A DNA stretch of 64,000 bases from an uncultured Bacteroidota bacterium (lineage in GTDB: Bacteria; Bacteroidota; Bacteroidia; Flavobacteriales; Flavobacteriaceae): positions 180,205-244,204 of the forward strand of contig CACKBL010000001.1 of the NCBI GenBank assembly GCA_902598305.1. Direction: 5' to 3'. Every line of letters starts with the position of its first letter. The first letter of the stretch is position 1. Position numbers and translations under genes: made by a program. The notes beneath the pieces were generated by a model. That model was not told the DNA's origin. It was given only the letters and a program-made list of their open reading frames with translations, and did no database searches. Positions 21,570 to 32,986 of this stretch are shown in pieces.

Positions 21570-22072
21570 TAATTATTTTGTTGTGCTCTTGCGGCTGCAG
21601 CAGCATCTCTTTGTTTTTGCTTAATTGGATCTGCTTGAACTAAAGCTTTTATTCTAATAGTTTCTCGTCCAGAATCTGTGTTGGCTGAAATTGTAACTGT
21701 CTTTTGTTGCATATTAGGCTTGTTACTTGAATCAAAACTTACTCTAATTTTACCTGTCTCTCCAGGAGGAATAGGAGTGTTTTTTGGATATTCAGGAACT
21801 GTACAACCGCAACTTCCACGTGCATCAACTATAATAAGGTCAGACTTACCTGTATTTGTGAACGTGAAGATTGTCTCTACTGTCTCGCCTTCCTGTATAG
21901 TTCCAAAATCATGAAGGGTTTTATCGAATGACATAGCTGGACTCTCAGAAGTTGACATCATTGAAGATGAAGATGGATTTTCTGATTTAGCATCCTTTTT
22001 ATTTGAATTATTGTCACATGAAAGAGGAAGCAAAAAAATGCTTAATAAGATTGTTCTAAAATAATTTTTCAT
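21569..22072 (-). CDS. DUF1573 domain lipoprotein
   Basis: Lipobox LLPLSC; FDKTLHDFGTIQEGETVETIFTFTNTGKSDLIIVDARGSCGCTVPEYP. Confidence 0.88.
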   Translation of the reverse strand: MKNYFRTILLSIFLLPLSCDNNSNKKDAKSENPSSSSMMSTSESPAMSFDKTLHDFGTIQEGETVETIFTFTNTGKSDLIIVDARGSCGCTVPEYPKNTPIPPGETGKIRVSFDSSNKPNMQQKTVTISANTDSGRETIRIKALVQADPIKQKQRDAAAAARAQQNN

Positions 22073-22147
22073 AATTAAAATTTTATTAACACAAATGTAA
22101 AGAAAATTATCTCAAAAACATTGTTCAAAATTATTGACTTTATTCAA

Positions 22148-23059
22148 TTATTGATTGTTTTTTATTATACTATCAAGGACTCCATTAATAAATTGACTGC
22201 TTTTTGGTGTAGAGTATTCTTTGGAAATTTCCAAATATTCATTAATAGAAACAGTTTTAGGAATTTCAGAGAAATAAATAAGTTCAGTAATAGACATTTT
22301 AATTATTATTTTATCGATAGGTGCAATTCTTTCAATATCCCAATTTAATGTTCTACTTTGTACGTCCTTATCTAAATTATCTGAATTTTCGTAAACTTTT
22401 TTGAATAATTTTAAGGCGAATTCAATATCTTTTTCTGTGTTTAGAAAACTTTTTTTGAACAATTTAAATTCTTTTTTCAGTTTAAAAGTCTTCATCAACC
22501 TAAGCAAAAAAGTATTAACTAGGGGTACATCGTCAATCCAATAAATATTTTGCTCTTCTATATAACTAAAAAATTTTTTGTCAAAAACTAAAATTTTTTT
22601 AAAGATGTAAATAAGTAATTTTAGTTGCGCTTTGTAATCTTTCTCTTTAGTAATGATATACTCTTTAAAACCTTCAGAATCAACTATTTTTAAAAAAAAC
22701 TCATTTAAAAAGTCTTGTTTATTATCCCAAAAAATAGATTTATCCGATGATAACCTAGTAATTAGATTTTTATTTTTTGCAATAGATTTTAATGGTCTTA
22801 ACTCACTAATTAGGGTATAATTTTCGTCTATTGGTTTTAGACTCTTTTTGAAATTCCTTTGATAATTATCTCTTTGGTATGAAAATTCCCAAAAACTTTT
22901 AAAGAAATTTAAATAAAATAAATACAACGTATTTGTTTGTATAAAACTATTTGTTATGTTTTTTTGCCCCTCGACTAATGAATTTTCATTTCCCGAAAGA
23001 AAACTGTATAGTTCTTGTAAGACTTTTATTCTTATTTGTCTACGATTAATAATTTTCAA
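22148..23059 (-). CDS. nusB: transcription antitermination protein NusB (long Bacteroidota form)
   Basis: N-term RRQIRIKVLQELYSF; C-term RIAPIDKIIIKMSITELIYFSEIPKTVSINEYLEISKEYSTPKSSQFINGVLDSI. Confidence 0.88.
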   Translation of the reverse strand: MKIINRRQIRIKVLQELYSFLSGNENSLVEGQKNITNSFIQTNTLYLFYLNFFKSFWEFSYQRDNYQRNFKKSLKPIDENYTLISELRPLKSIAKNKNLITRLSSDKSIFWDNKQDFLNEFFLKIVDSEGFKEYIITKEKDYKAQLKLLIYIFKKILVFDKKFFSYIEEQNIYWIDDVPLVNTFLLRLMKTFKLKKEFKLFKKSFLNTEKDIEFALKLFKKVYENSDNLDKDVQSRTLNWDIERIAPIDKIIIKMSITELIYFSEIPKTVSINEYLEISKEYSTPKSSQFINGVLDSIIKNNQ

Positions 23060-23107
23060 AGATCAAAGTTTTAATTAGAAAAAATCTAGTATTAAATTAG
23101 CTAACGA

Positions 23108-24871
23108 ATGCAAGAGCTAAAATACCTAAATAAATACTTATTCAAATATAAATGGAAGTTATTATTGGGAATATTTATAACTATTATATCAAGAATTTTT
23201 TCGCTATTTACACCTAAAGTAGTTGGAAATTCAATGACTTTAATTGAAAAGTCCAGTTTGGATATTGAACAAATTGATGGAAAGTTGGAAGTCCTTTTGT
23301 TAAGAAATATATTAATTATATTGTCAGCTTCATTAATTTCCGGTTTTTTTACTTTTTTAATGCGTCAAACAATTATTAATGTTTCAAGACACATAGAATT
23401 CGATTTAAAAAATGATGTTTATAATCATTATCAATCTTTGTGTTCTTTATTTTACAAAACAAATAGAACAGGTGATTTAATGAGTAGAATAACAGAGGAT
23501 GTAAGTAAAGTCAGGATGTACGTTGGGCCTGCAATAATGTACAGTATTAACACAATAACATTGTTTGTAATAGTCATTAGTTTTATGTTTAGTATATCTC
23601 CCTCACTTACAATTTATTCATTAATTCCTCTTCCGGTTTTATCATTTACAATTTATAGATTGAGCAAAAAAATACATTTAAAAAGTACATTAGTTCAGGA
23701 ATATTTGGCTAAACTTTCCACATTTTCTCAAGAGACTTTTAGTGGTATAAAAATAATTAAGTCATTCAATATGCAAAAAATAGTAACTGAAAAATTTGAG
23801 AATTTTTCAATTTCAAGTAAAAATAAAAGTGTTGATTTATCAAAAGTGCAAGCACTTTTTTTTCCATTAATGATACTTCTTATTGGGATTAGCAATATAA
23901 TTGTGATTTATGTTGGTGGAAGTCAATACATAGAAGGGAAAATTAATATTGGAGTAATTGCTGAATTTATAATTTATATCACAATGCTCACTTGGCCAGT
24001 TGCAGTTGTAGGTTGGGTAACATCAATAATACAACAAGCAGAGGCCTCTCAAAAGAGAATCAACAGTTTTCTTAAAAGTAAATCTTCAATAGATAATTAT
24101 GGTAAAATTCTCAATTTAAAAAGTAGTGATATTAAATTCAAAAATGTTTCATTTAAATATCCGGAAACAAATTTATATGCTTTAAAAAATATAAATTTTT
24201 CTATTGAATCTGGTAAGACTTTGGGAATTATCGGAAAAACAGGTTCAGGAAAGAGTACTATTTTAGAACTAATCACAAGGTCATACGATGTTACTTCTGG
24301 AAATATTTACTTAGACAGTCAATTGTTGAGTTCGTATGACTTAAAATCTCTGAAATCATTCATAAGCTATGTGCCGCAAAATTCTTTTTTATTTTCTGAC
24401 ACTATAATAGAGAATATAAAATTTGGAAATTACACTGCTAAAGACAGTGAGGTAAATAAAGTGGCAAAAGATTCATCAATTCACTCAGACATATCAAGAT
24501 TCAAAGATAAATATGAAACTCTTTTGGGAGAACGGGGAGTGAATTTATCAGGTGGTCAAATACAAAGAATTACAATTGCAAGAGCTTTGTTGAAAAAGTC
24601 TAAAATCTTAATACTTGATGACTGTTTATCTTCGGTTGATGCTAAGACAGAAAGAAGTATCCTTTCTAATATAAAAAAAAGTAAGAAGGAGGAAACCGTA
24701 ATTATAGTTAGTCACAAAATATCTTCAGTGATACATGCTGATTTAATTATAGTTTTAGATAAGGGTATTATTATTGAGAAAGGTACACATAATCAACTTT
24801 TATCAATTGATGGATTCTATAAAAAATTAGCCCAAAAACAGTTAGAGAGTATTGATTCTATTAAAATCTAG
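23108..24871 (+). CDS. ABC transporter ATP-binding/permease protein
   Basis: Six-TM N-terminal domain; GKTGSGKSTILEL, LSGGQIQRITIARAL, ILILDDCLSSVD. Confidence 0.92.
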   Translation: MQELKYLNKYLFKYKWKLLLGIFITIISRIFSLFTPKVVGNSMTLIEKSSLDIEQIDGKLEVLLLRNILIILSASLISGFFTFLMRQTIINVSRHIEFDLKNDVYNHYQSLCSLFYKTNRTGDLMSRITEDVSKVRMYVGPAIMYSINTITLFVIVISFMFSISPSLTIYSLIPLPVLSFTIYRLSKKIHLKSTLVQEYLAKLSTFSQETFSGIKIIKSFNMQKIVTEKFENFSISSKNKSVDLSKVQALFFPLMILLIGISNIIVIYVGGSQYIEGKINIGVIAEFIIYITMLTWPVAVVGWVTSIIQQAEASQKRINSFLKSKSSIDNYGKILNLKSSDIKFKNVSFKYPETNLYALKNINFSIESGKTLGIIGKTGSGKSTILELITRSYDVTSGNIYLDSQLLSSYDLKSLKSFISYVPQNSFLFSDTIIENIKFGNYTAKDSEVNKVAKDSSIHSDISRFKDKYETLLGERGVNLSGGQIQRITIARALLKKSKILILDDCLSSVDAKTERSILSNIKKSKKEETVIIVSHKISSVIHADLIIVLDKGIIIEKGTHNQLLSIDGFYKKLAQKQLESIDSIKI

Positions 24872-24928
24872 TTTTTTTTAGTTCAATAATCTGTTTTTTA
24901 TTAATTTTAGGTAACAAATTGAATTAAA

Positions 24929-25237
24929 ATGGAAACAACTCAAGAAGAAATCTATTCTAAAGTTCTTCGTGCTGGAAGGAGAACATATTTTTTTGATGTA
25001 CGTGAAACTAAAGCTAGTGATTATTATCTTACAATTACTGAAAGTAAAAAGTACTCCAATGATGATGGTACCTTCTTTTATAAAAAACATAAGATTTATT
25101 TATATAAAGAAGATTTTTCAGATTTCAAAGATATATTATCTGAAGTGATGGATTTTATAATAAGTGAAAGAGGAATTGAAGTTATTAGCGAAAAGCATCA
25201 AAAAGATTTTAATGAGCAAAAAGAAAAAATAGCTTAA
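24929..25237 (+). CDS. DUF3276 / PUR-domain protein
   Basis: YSKVLRAGRRTYFFDVRETKASDYYLTITESKK, typical of this small Bacteroidota family. Confidence 0.85.
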   Translation: METTQEEIYSKVLRAGRRTYFFDVRETKASDYYLTITESKKYSNDDGTFFYKKHKIYLYKEDFSDFKDILSEVMDFIISERGIEVISEKHQKDFNEQKEKIA

Positions 25238-25257
25238 TAAAATCAAATTAGTTATAA

Positions 25258-27807
25258 TTGGTAATTTTAAATAAATCATACTCAATATTTAAAAAATTTT
25301 CTTTTTTATTTATTTTAAACTATTGCTTCGTAATTTATTCTCAAGTAGATAAAGATTATTTCTTACCTACAAATGAAAAATACAATGATGGTATTCCTAA
25401 ACCAAAAGAAATTTTAGGGTTTAATGTAGGTGATTGGCACATAAACCATGACAAGTTAATTGGTTATTTAACTAAACTTTCGGAATCATCAAAAAGAATA
25501 AAAATTGAAAACAGAGGATACACCTATGAAAATAGACCTCTAGTTTTGCTTACAATTACAAGCGAAAAAAATCACTCCAGACTAGAGGAGTTAAGAAAAA
25601 ATCATATTAACATATTAAATAAAAGTCTATCACAAAATAATTTAAAACAAATGCCAGCTGTGGTATACCAGGGGTTTTCAGTACATGGAAATGAAGCAAG
25701 TGGTTCAAATGCTGCCGTTTTATTAGCATATTACTTAGCATCATCAGAAGATGAGAAAGTTTTAGAGCTTTTAGATAATCTTATCATTTTATTAGATCCA
25801 AGTCTAAATCCTGATGGTTTACAAAGATTTTCACAGTGGGTTAATTCGCAAAGATCATATATTAAAAATCCAGACTCATACGAAAGGGAGTATAACGAAA
25901 TATGGCCTGGAGGAAGGACAAACCATTATTGGTTTGATTTAAATAGGGATTGGTTGACAGTACAATTGAAGGAGTCTAAATCAAGAATTTTGACATTTAA
26001 TAAGTGGCTTCCAAACATTTTGACGGATCACCATGAAATGGGAAAAGATCAAACCTTTTTCTTTCAACCAGGAATTCCATCAAGTGTAAATTCACTGATC
26101 TCAAAAAAAAATCAAGATTTAACACTCAAAATTTCAAAATTCCATGAAAAGGAACTAGATGAAATTGGTTCTTTATATTACTCTAAAGAAGACTATGATG
26201 ATTTTTTTTTAAGCAAGGGTTCAGCATATCCAGATATCAACGGTGGTGTTGGAATTTTATTTGAACAAGCCAGTTCTAGAGGTTATAATCAAAACACAGA
26301 AAATGGAGTGTTAACTTTCCCGTTCTCAATCAGAAATCAATTTAAAACTGCTATATCCACTTTAAAAGCGGCTAATTACTTAAAAGAAGAATTATTGGAA
26401 TATCAAATAGAATTTTTCAATAACTCAAAACTTGAAGGTAGAAAGAAGAAAGAGAAAGCCATTTTATTTGGAAATCAAAAGGATATTTCATCTACATTCA
26501 AATTAGTAGATATTCTAAAAACTCATAATATTAAAATTCATAATTTAAAAAAAGATATAAAAATAAATGGGAAAAAATTTGCAATTGAAAATAGTTTTGT
26601 TGTTCCGTTAAATCAAGAAAAGTTTAAAGTAATTCAAGCAATTTTCGATAAACAAAAAAAATTTACAGATAGTACATTCTATGACGTATCAACATGGACC
26701 GTACCACTTGCTTTCGATGTGAATTTTGAAAAGATAAGCGATACAAATTTGATTGGAAAAGTGATGGGAAATGATAGAAAAATTATCATAAAAAATTTAA
26801 AAAAATCCGACTATGCCTATTTATTTGAGACCCACGGTTATTATTATCCTAAAGCGCTATACAAATTATTAGACTATGGATTAAGGGCAAAAGTTTCAAT
26901 GAAAAAATTTAAAATTAATAATAAATCCTTTGATTATGGAACAATTATGATTCCAACCCAAAATCAAAATTTGAATCCAAATGAAATTCACAAAATACTT
27001 TCAGAAGTTTCGGTTACTTCTGAATTAAATATTTATGGAACCAACACTGGAGCTTCTCAAGAAGGTATTGATTTAGGTTCGAGAAATTTTAAAACGATAA
27101 AAAAGCCGAAAATTGGTTTATTAGTTGGTGATGGCGTAAGAAGTTACGATGCAGGTGAAATATGGTATATAATGGACAGACAGTATAATATTCCCATTAC
27201 AAAAATTGATACTAGAATTTTAGAAAGATTGAATTTAGAAAAATACACTCATTTCATATTCCCTAGTTTTACTGGAAATTTAAGTAGTAAAACCCTTAAT
27301 AAAATTAAATCTTGGATTGAAAAGGGAGGGACTCTAATTCTATACAGAGAAGCAATAAAATGGGCAAAAAGAAATCATTTAATTGAAATTGAAATAATTG
27401 AAAATGAATTAATCGCAGAAAATGTAGATTTTGTTGACAGGACAAATTTCAAGAGAGCTCAATCTATCTCCGGAGCGATTTTTAAGGCAAATTTAGACAG
27501 AACTCACCCAATTAATTTTGGAATTGAAAATAATTCAATTTCATTATTCAGGAATACTGATATTTTTATAAAGCCGGATAACGAAAGTTACAACAACCCA
27601 ATTAAATATGATAAAAATCCGTTAATTAGTGGATACACATCAAAAGAAAATTTAAAAACATTATCGAATACTGTCCCATTTAAAATTCAGTCAATTGAAA
27701 ATGGCAGAGTTATTATTATGACAGATAATACAAATTTTAGAGGATATTGGATTGGAACTCAACACTTTTTAGCCAATATGATTTTCTATTCTAATTTTAT
27801 GAACTAA
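25258..27807 (+). CDS. M14 family zinc carboxypeptidase (TTG start)
   Basis: VYQGFSVHGNEASGSNA, LDPSLNPDGLQRF, ILTDHHEMGKDQTFFFQPG; signal peptide after TTG start. Confidence 0.85.
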   Translation: MVILNKSYSIFKKFSFLFILNYCFVIYSQVDKDYFLPTNEKYNDGIPKPKEILGFNVGDWHINHDKLIGYLTKLSESSKRIKIENRGYTYENRPLVLLTITSEKNHSRLEELRKNHINILNKSLSQNNLKQMPAVVYQGFSVHGNEASGSNAAVLLAYYLASSEDEKVLELLDNLIILLDPSLNPDGLQRFSQWVNSQRSYIKNPDSYEREYNEIWPGGRTNHYWFDLNRDWLTVQLKESKSRILTFNKWLPNILTDHHEMGKDQTFFFQPGIPSSVNSLISKKNQDLTLKISKFHEKELDEIGSLYYSKEDYDDFFLSKGSAYPDINGGVGILFEQASSRGYNQNTENGVLTFPFSIRNQFKTAISTLKAANYLKEELLEYQIEFFNNSKLEGRKKKEKAILFGNQKDISSTFKLVDILKTHNIKIHNLKKDIKINGKKFAIENSFVVPLNQEKFKVIQAIFDKQKKFTDSTFYDVSTWTVPLAFDVNFEKISDTNLIGKVMGNDRKIIIKNLKKSDYAYLFETHGYYYPKALYKLLDYGLRAKVSMKKFKINNKSFDYGTIMIPTQNQNLNPNEIHKILSEVSVTSELNIYGTNTGASQEGIDLGSRNFKTIKKPKIGLLVGDGVRSYDAGEIWYIMDRQYNIPITKIDTRILERLNLEKYTHFIFPSFTGNLSSKTLNKIKSWIEKGGTLILYREAIKWAKRNHLIEIEIIENELIAENVDFVDRTNFKRAQSISGAIFKANLDRTHPINFGIENNSISLFRNTDIFIKPDNESYNNPIKYDKNPLISGYTSKENLKTLSNTVPFKIQSIENGRVIIMTDNTNFRGYWIGTQHFLANMIFYSNFMN

Positions 27808-27827
27808 ATTATATATTTAAAAATATT

Positions 27828-28406
27828 ATGGTCCTAACTGCATCTAGTATTATTAGAGATAAAATAAAATTAAAAAATTTTAAATTACTTAATACTACCA
27901 AAAATAAACAAGAAAATATTTCTAAATATTATGGGAAAAAAGGGACACTAATTATTTTTATGTGCAATCACTGCCCCTATGTTGTTCATCTTATTGACCA
28001 TATCATTGGCTTTTGTGAAAAAATTAAAGAAAGTGAAATTTTATCCATAGCAATTTCAAGTAATGATATTGTAAACTATCCTCAAGATTCACCAGAAAAA
28101 ATGAGCATCTTAACTAGAGAAAAAAAAATTGAATTCCCATATTTTTTTGATCATAATCAAAATGTTGCTCACTACTACAAAGCTTTGTGTACTCCGGAAT
28201 TCCTATTATTTGATAAAAATCATAAACTGTTTTATCATGGTCGGTACGACAAATCAAGACCAAATAATGGAGTTGAAATTACTGGTGAGGATTTAGAAAA
28301 TGCTATAGAAATGTTGAATAAAAATTCAAAAATTAATTTTTTGCAATATCCAAGTATGGGGTGTAATATAAAATGGATTAAAGGAAATGAACCCACATTC
28401 AACTAG
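27828..28406 (+). CDS. thioredoxin-family / AhpC-TSA-like redox protein
   Basis: IIFMCNHCPYVVHLIDHI CxxC motif; TPEFLLFDKNHKLFYHGRYD. Confidence 0.82.
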   Translation: MVLTASSIIRDKIKLKNFKLLNTTKNKQENISKYYGKKGTLIIFMCNHCPYVVHLIDHIIGFCEKIKESEILSIAISSNDIVNYPQDSPEKMSILTREKKIEFPYFFDHNQNVAHYYKALCTPEFLLFDKNHKLFYHGRYDKSRPNNGVEITGEDLENAIEMLNKNSKINFLQYPSMGCNIKWIKGNEPTFN

Positions 28407-28412
28407 GAATTA

Positions 28413-28943
28413 TTAATTATTAATTCCTGATTCAAAAACTTTTACTTCATCAAACTTTTCTGCTTCAACACCTACTCTAATAATCTCTATTTTTACAATT
28501 TTGTCGCCGTTTGAAATTGAATCAACGACAGACTGTCCTTCTATTACACTTCCAAAAACTGAATGCTTTCCGTCAAGCCAAGGAGTTGGAAGATGAGTAA
28601 TGAAAAATTGGCTCCCATTAGTGTTGGGTCCAGCATTAGCCATTGACAAAACTCCAGGTTTGTCATGTTTTAAATCAGCATGGAATTCATCTTTAAAATT
28701 ATATCCTGGACCTCCCATACCATTTCCATTAGGGCAGCCGCCTTGTATCATAAAGTCAGGGATAACTCTATGAAAAACTAAGTCATCATAAAATCTTGTA
28801 TTTTTTTTGTTTGAGTGATTAGACAAAGTACCAGATGACAAACCTATAAAATTAGATACTGTTATTGGAGTTAACTTATACTCTAAAAAAATTAATATTT
28901 CTCCTTTTTCAGTCGTTATTTTAGCATAAATGCCGTTTTCCAT
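28413..28943 (-). CDS. cyclophilin-type peptidylprolyl isomerase
   Basis: FHRVIPDFMIQGGCPNGNGMGGPGY, SMANAGPNTNGSQFFITHLPTPWLDGKHSVFGSV. Confidence 0.93.
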   Translation of the reverse strand: MENGIYAKITTEKGEILIFLEYKLTPITVSNFIGLSSGTLSNHSNKKNTRFYDDLVFHRVIPDFMIQGGCPNGNGMGGPGYNFKDEFHADLKHDKPGVLSMANAGPNTNGSQFFITHLPTPWLDGKHSVFGSVIEGQSVVDSISNGDKIVKIEIIRVGVEAEKFDEVKVFESGINN

Positions 28944-28966
28944 TATGTTAAATTACAATTTTTAAA

Positions 28967-31144
28967 TTAATTAGCTACTTCACTCAAAAATTTCAAACGA
29001 TACAACCGTATTTCATCTTCATCAAATTCTCCATCAAACTCATTTAAAGCAACACTAAGATCGTCCGTTTCTGAATCTAAGAAGTAATCGTGAAGCTCAT
29101 CTTGCTGGTCTTCATCAAAAACTTCATCAAGCCAATAATCAATATTAAGTTTAGTGCCCGAATAAACTATTGTCTCGGCCTCTGAAATAAGAGCCTCCAT
29201 AGTCATACCCTTAGCAAATGCAATATCTGGCAATGGTAATTTTCTGTCAATAGACTGAATAAGATAGAGTTTAAGTGCTGAATTTGACCCTGTGGTTTTA
29301 ACAATGTGTTCCTTATTTCGAATTACATTGTTACATTCTACATAATCATAGATTACTTTTATGAATTCGGCCCCATATTTTTTAGCTTTTCCCTCACCTA
29401 CACCATGTATATTTTTCATTTCTTCCATATTTATAGGGTACTTTAATGTCATATCATTAATTGATGCGTCTTGAAAAACTGTATATGGTGGAATTTTATT
29501 TTTATCTGCTACTTTTTTTCTTAACTCAAGTAAAATCTTTCTCAAATTTTCATCATTAATTGAGGGTTTTAGGGTAATCTGCTCAATGACATTGTTTTTT
29601 TTCTCATTAAGGTAAATACTAAAAGAAAATTGATTTTTTAAATATTCAGTTCCTTTGTCAGTCAATTTTATAATGCCGTAGTTTTCAATATTTTTTTTGA
29701 TAAATCCTGAAATTGAAGCTTGACAAATTAGTGAATTCCAAAAAGATTTACTGTTATTTGATCCCTTACTAAAGAAAGATATTTTTTGTAAATCATAACT
29801 GTTTATTATTGAGTTAGTCTCACCTACAACTATTTTAACTATTTCTTTGGTCTTTAATTTTTGATTTGTGTTTTTTATAAGATTTAATAGAAGATGAAGT
29901 TCTTTTGTAGCATCAATCTTGTCTTTGGGATAACGAAGATTGTCATCCATTTTATGTAAATCGTCCTCAACATTAAAATCCTCACCAAAATAATGTAAAA
30001 TAAATTTTCTCCTAGATATTGATGTTTCTGCATATGATACAATTTCGTTTAATAATGCGGTCCCAAGTTCTCTCTCGGAAACTGTTTTTTTTGACAAAAA
30101 ATTTTCCAACTTTTCAACGTCTTTGTAAGAGTAAAATGCTAGACAATGTCCCTCTCCCCCATCTCTGCCAGCTCTACCAGTTTCTTGATAGTAACTTTCC
30201 AAACTTTTAGGAATATCGTGATGGATAACAAATCTAACATCTGGTTTGTCTATACCCATCCCAAAAGCTATAGTAGCTACTACTACATCGCAGTCCTCTT
30301 TTAAAAATGAATCTTGGTTTTTTGATCGTGTTTTAGAATCTAAGCCAGCATGATAAGGAACAACACTGATATCATTGACTTTTAGTGTTTTTGTAAGCTC
30401 TTCGACTTTTTTCCTTGATAGGCAATATATTATCCCAGACTTTGATTTATTATTTTTTACAAATTTAACTATATCAATTATTACATCTTTTGTCTTTTCT
30501 CTTACTTCATAATACAAATTTGGTCTGTTGAAAGAAGCTTTAAAAATTTCAGCGTCTTTAATTTTTAAATTCTTAAGTATATCCTGTTGAACTTTGGGAG
30601 TAGCAGTAGCCGTTAGAGCCATTATAGGAGTATTTTTATTTATTTGATCTAATACTTTTCTTATATTTCTGTATTCAGGTCTAAAATCATGTCCCCATTC
30701 AGAAATACAGTGAGCTTCGTCTATAGCTAAGAAGGAAATTTTTACTGATTTTAAAAAATTAATCAGATTTATTTTGACCAATGATTCAGGAGCTACAAAA
30801 AGGATTTTTGTTTCGTTATTAAAAACATCATTTTTTACTTTGTTAATTTCAGTTTTAGTTAAAGTAGAGTTAATAACGTGGGCTATGCTATCACTAAGTG
30901 AATTTCCACGTAAAAAATCTACTTGGTTTTTCATCAAAGCTATTAGAGGAGAAACTATAATCGAAGTCCCTTTTAGTAGTAAAGATGGTAATTGGTAACA
31001 CAATGACTTACCAGCTCCTGTTGGCATAATGACAAATGAATTTTTGCCACTTAAGAGGCTTTTAATTATTTCTTCTTGATGACCTTTAAATGAAGTAAAT
31101 CCAAAATACCTCTTCAATTCTAAATTTAAATGTTCAAAATGCAT
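28967..31144 (-). CDS. recQ: ATP-dependent DNA helicase RecQ
   Basis: MPTGAGKSLCYQLP, DEAHCISEWGHDFRPEY, QETGRAGRDG, C-terminal HRDC region. Confidence 0.94.
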   Translation of the reverse strand: MHFEHLNLELKRYFGFTSFKGHQEEIIKSLLSGKNSFVIMPTGAGKSLCYQLPSLLLKGTSIIVSPLIALMKNQVDFLRGNSLSDSIAHVINSTLTKTEINKVKNDVFNNETKILFVAPESLVKINLINFLKSVKISFLAIDEAHCISEWGHDFRPEYRNIRKVLDQINKNTPIMALTATATPKVQQDILKNLKIKDAEIFKASFNRPNLYYEVREKTKDVIIDIVKFVKNNKSKSGIIYCLSRKKVEELTKTLKVNDISVVPYHAGLDSKTRSKNQDSFLKEDCDVVVATIAFGMGIDKPDVRFVIHHDIPKSLESYYQETGRAGRDGGEGHCLAFYSYKDVEKLENFLSKKTVSERELGTALLNEIVSYAETSISRRKFILHYFGEDFNVEDDLHKMDDNLRYPKDKIDATKELHLLLNLIKNTNQKLKTKEIVKIVVGETNSIINSYDLQKISFFSKGSNNSKSFWNSLICQASISGFIKKNIENYGIIKLTDKGTEYLKNQFSFSIYLNEKKNNVIEQITLKPSINDENLRKILLELRKKVADKNKIPPYTVFQDASINDMTLKYPINMEEMKNIHGVGEGKAKKYGAEFIKVIYDYVECNNVIRNKEHIVKTTGSNSALKLYLIQSIDRKLPLPDIAFAKGMTMEALISEAETIVYSGTKLNIDYWLDEVFDEDQQDELHDYFLDSETDDLSVALNEFDGEFDEDEIRLYRLKFLSEVAN

Positions 31145-31226
31145 TAAATTTTATGAATCAAATTTTAAATTTGTATATAATAAATATAATATTTAGTGTT
31201 TAATTTTCTTATCAAATCTTAAATAA

Positions 31227-32192
31227 TTGAATAATCAAAAGGAAATTTTAGAAATTGCTGAAATGGTTCTTGTCAAAGAATCCAATTCTATAAAGGGTTT
31301 AATTAATCAACTTAATGACCAATTTGTAAATGTTGTTAATCTAATTTTAAATTCCGATGGAAAAGTAATAATTACAGGAATCGGAAAAAGCGCTATAGTA
31401 TCTATGAAGATTTCATCTACATTAAATTCAACTGGAACTTCCTCGGTTTTTCTGCATGCCGCAGATGCTATGCACGGAGATTTAGGTTTGGTTAATCCAA
31501 GTGACCTAATTATCATTATATCAAATAGTGGTTCATCAAACGAAATAAAAGATTTGGTCCCTCATCTAAAGAAAAGAGGTAATATAATTATTAGTATAAC
31601 TGGAAACTTAAATAGCTTCTTAGCTAAAAAGTCTGATTATCTTTTGTCATGTTTTGTGGAAGAAGAAGCCTGCCCAAATAATCTTGCACCAACTTCAAGT
31701 ACCACTTCTCAAATGGCTTTAGGGGATGCATTAGCTGTTTCTTTATTAAAGCTAAGAGGTTTTAAGACTGAGGATTTTGCAATCCATCATCCAGGTGGCT
31801 CTTTAGGTAGGAAATTAAACATGACATTAAAGGATTTAGCATCAAATAATCCAATACCGATTGTTAAAGAAAAATCTAAAATAAACGAGGTAATTAAAGA
31901 AATTACTTCAAATAGATTAGGGATAACTTTGGTTATGAAAAAAGAAAATTTATTAGGAATTATAACAGACGGTGATATTAGGAGAATGCTTGACGAAAAT
32001 GAAGATATGGTAAATCTAAGAGCTAAAGATATAATGAGTAAAAATCCAATATTATTTGATGAAAACATGTTAGTTGAACTTGCCTCTAAAGAGATTAAGA
32101 ATAGATCAATAAATCACATGATTTTGATGGACAAAAATAATAATTGCTCTGGTGTTGTACATGTATTGGATATCATAAAAAATTTTGATTAG
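31227..32192 (+). CDS. KpsF/GutQ family arabinose-5-phosphate isomerase (TTG start)
   Basis: SIS domain GIGKSAIVSMKISSTLNSTGTSSVFLHAADAMHGDLG plus two CBS domains. Confidence 0.92.
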   Translation: MNNQKEILEIAEMVLVKESNSIKGLINQLNDQFVNVVNLILNSDGKVIITGIGKSAIVSMKISSTLNSTGTSSVFLHAADAMHGDLGLVNPSDLIIIISNSGSSNEIKDLVPHLKKRGNIIISITGNLNSFLAKKSDYLLSCFVEEEACPNNLAPTSSTTSQMALGDALAVSLLKLRGFKTEDFAIHHPGGSLGRKLNMTLKDLASNNPIPIVKEKSKINEVIKEITSNRLGITLVMKKENLLGIITDGDIRRMLDENEDMVNLRAKDIMSKNPILFDENMLVELASKEIKNRSINHMILMDKNNNCSGVVHVLDIIKNFD

Positions 32193-32194
32193 AA

Positions 32195-32986
32195 GTGTCA
32201 GAAGATAATGAAATGTCATTTTTAGAACATCTTGAGATTTTAAGATGGCATATAATTAGATCTTTCCTCGCCGTTTTGGTTACAGGATTAATTGCTTTTT
32301 TAGCAAAAGACTTTATTTTTGAATTTATAATCTTTGGTCCCAAAAAATCAAATTTCCCAACATATAGATTTTTTTGTGAAATATCAGAAATTCTCTGTAT
32401 TCAAGAACTTCCTTTTAGAGTTCAAAGTAGAACCGTTTCAGGTCAATTCTCAGCTCATATTTGGACATCTATTACAGCAGGATTTATTTTATCTTTCCCT
32501 TATGTACTTTTTGAGTTATGGAGATTTATTAAACCTGGTTTACATGATTATGAGAAAAAGAATGCGAGAGGATTTATTTTTGTTGCTTCTTTTCTATTTT
32601 TTATTGGTGTCCTTTTCGGTTATTACGTTGTTACTCCCCTTTCCGTAAATTTTTTGAGTAATTATACAATAAGTAAAGAAGTATTTAATGATTTTGATTT
32701 AAATAGCTATATTGGTTTACTAAGAGCTTCTGTTTTATCTTCTGGATTCATTTTCGAGCTACCTATTGTGATTTTTTTCTTGACCAGGATAGGAATGGTG
32801 ACCCCAAATTTCCTTCAAAGAAACAGAAAATTCGCAATTGTTATTGTTTTAAGTATTTCAGCAATAATTACCCCACCAGACATAACAAGTCAAATAATTG
32901 TTACAATCCCAGTATTAATTTTATATGAAATAAGTATTTTAATATCTAAATTCATTGTAAGAAAACAGATTCAAAAATCAAAATGA
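32195..32986 (+). CDS. tatC: twin-arginine translocase subunit TatC (GTG start)
   Basis: [50 protein letters not shown]. Confidence 0.93.
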   Translation: MSEDNEMSFLEHLEILRWHIIRSFLAVLVTGLIAFLAKDFIFEFIIFGPKKSNFPTYRFFCEISEILCIQELPFRVQSRTVSGQFSAHIWTSITAGFILSFPYVLFELWRFIKPGLHDYEKKNARGFIFVASFLFFIGVLFGYYVVTPLSVNFLSNYTISKEVFNDFDLNSYIGLLRASVLSSGFIFELPIVIFFLTRIGMVTPNFLQRNRKFAIVIVLSISAIITPPDITSQIIVTIPVLILYEISILISKFIVRKQIQKSK

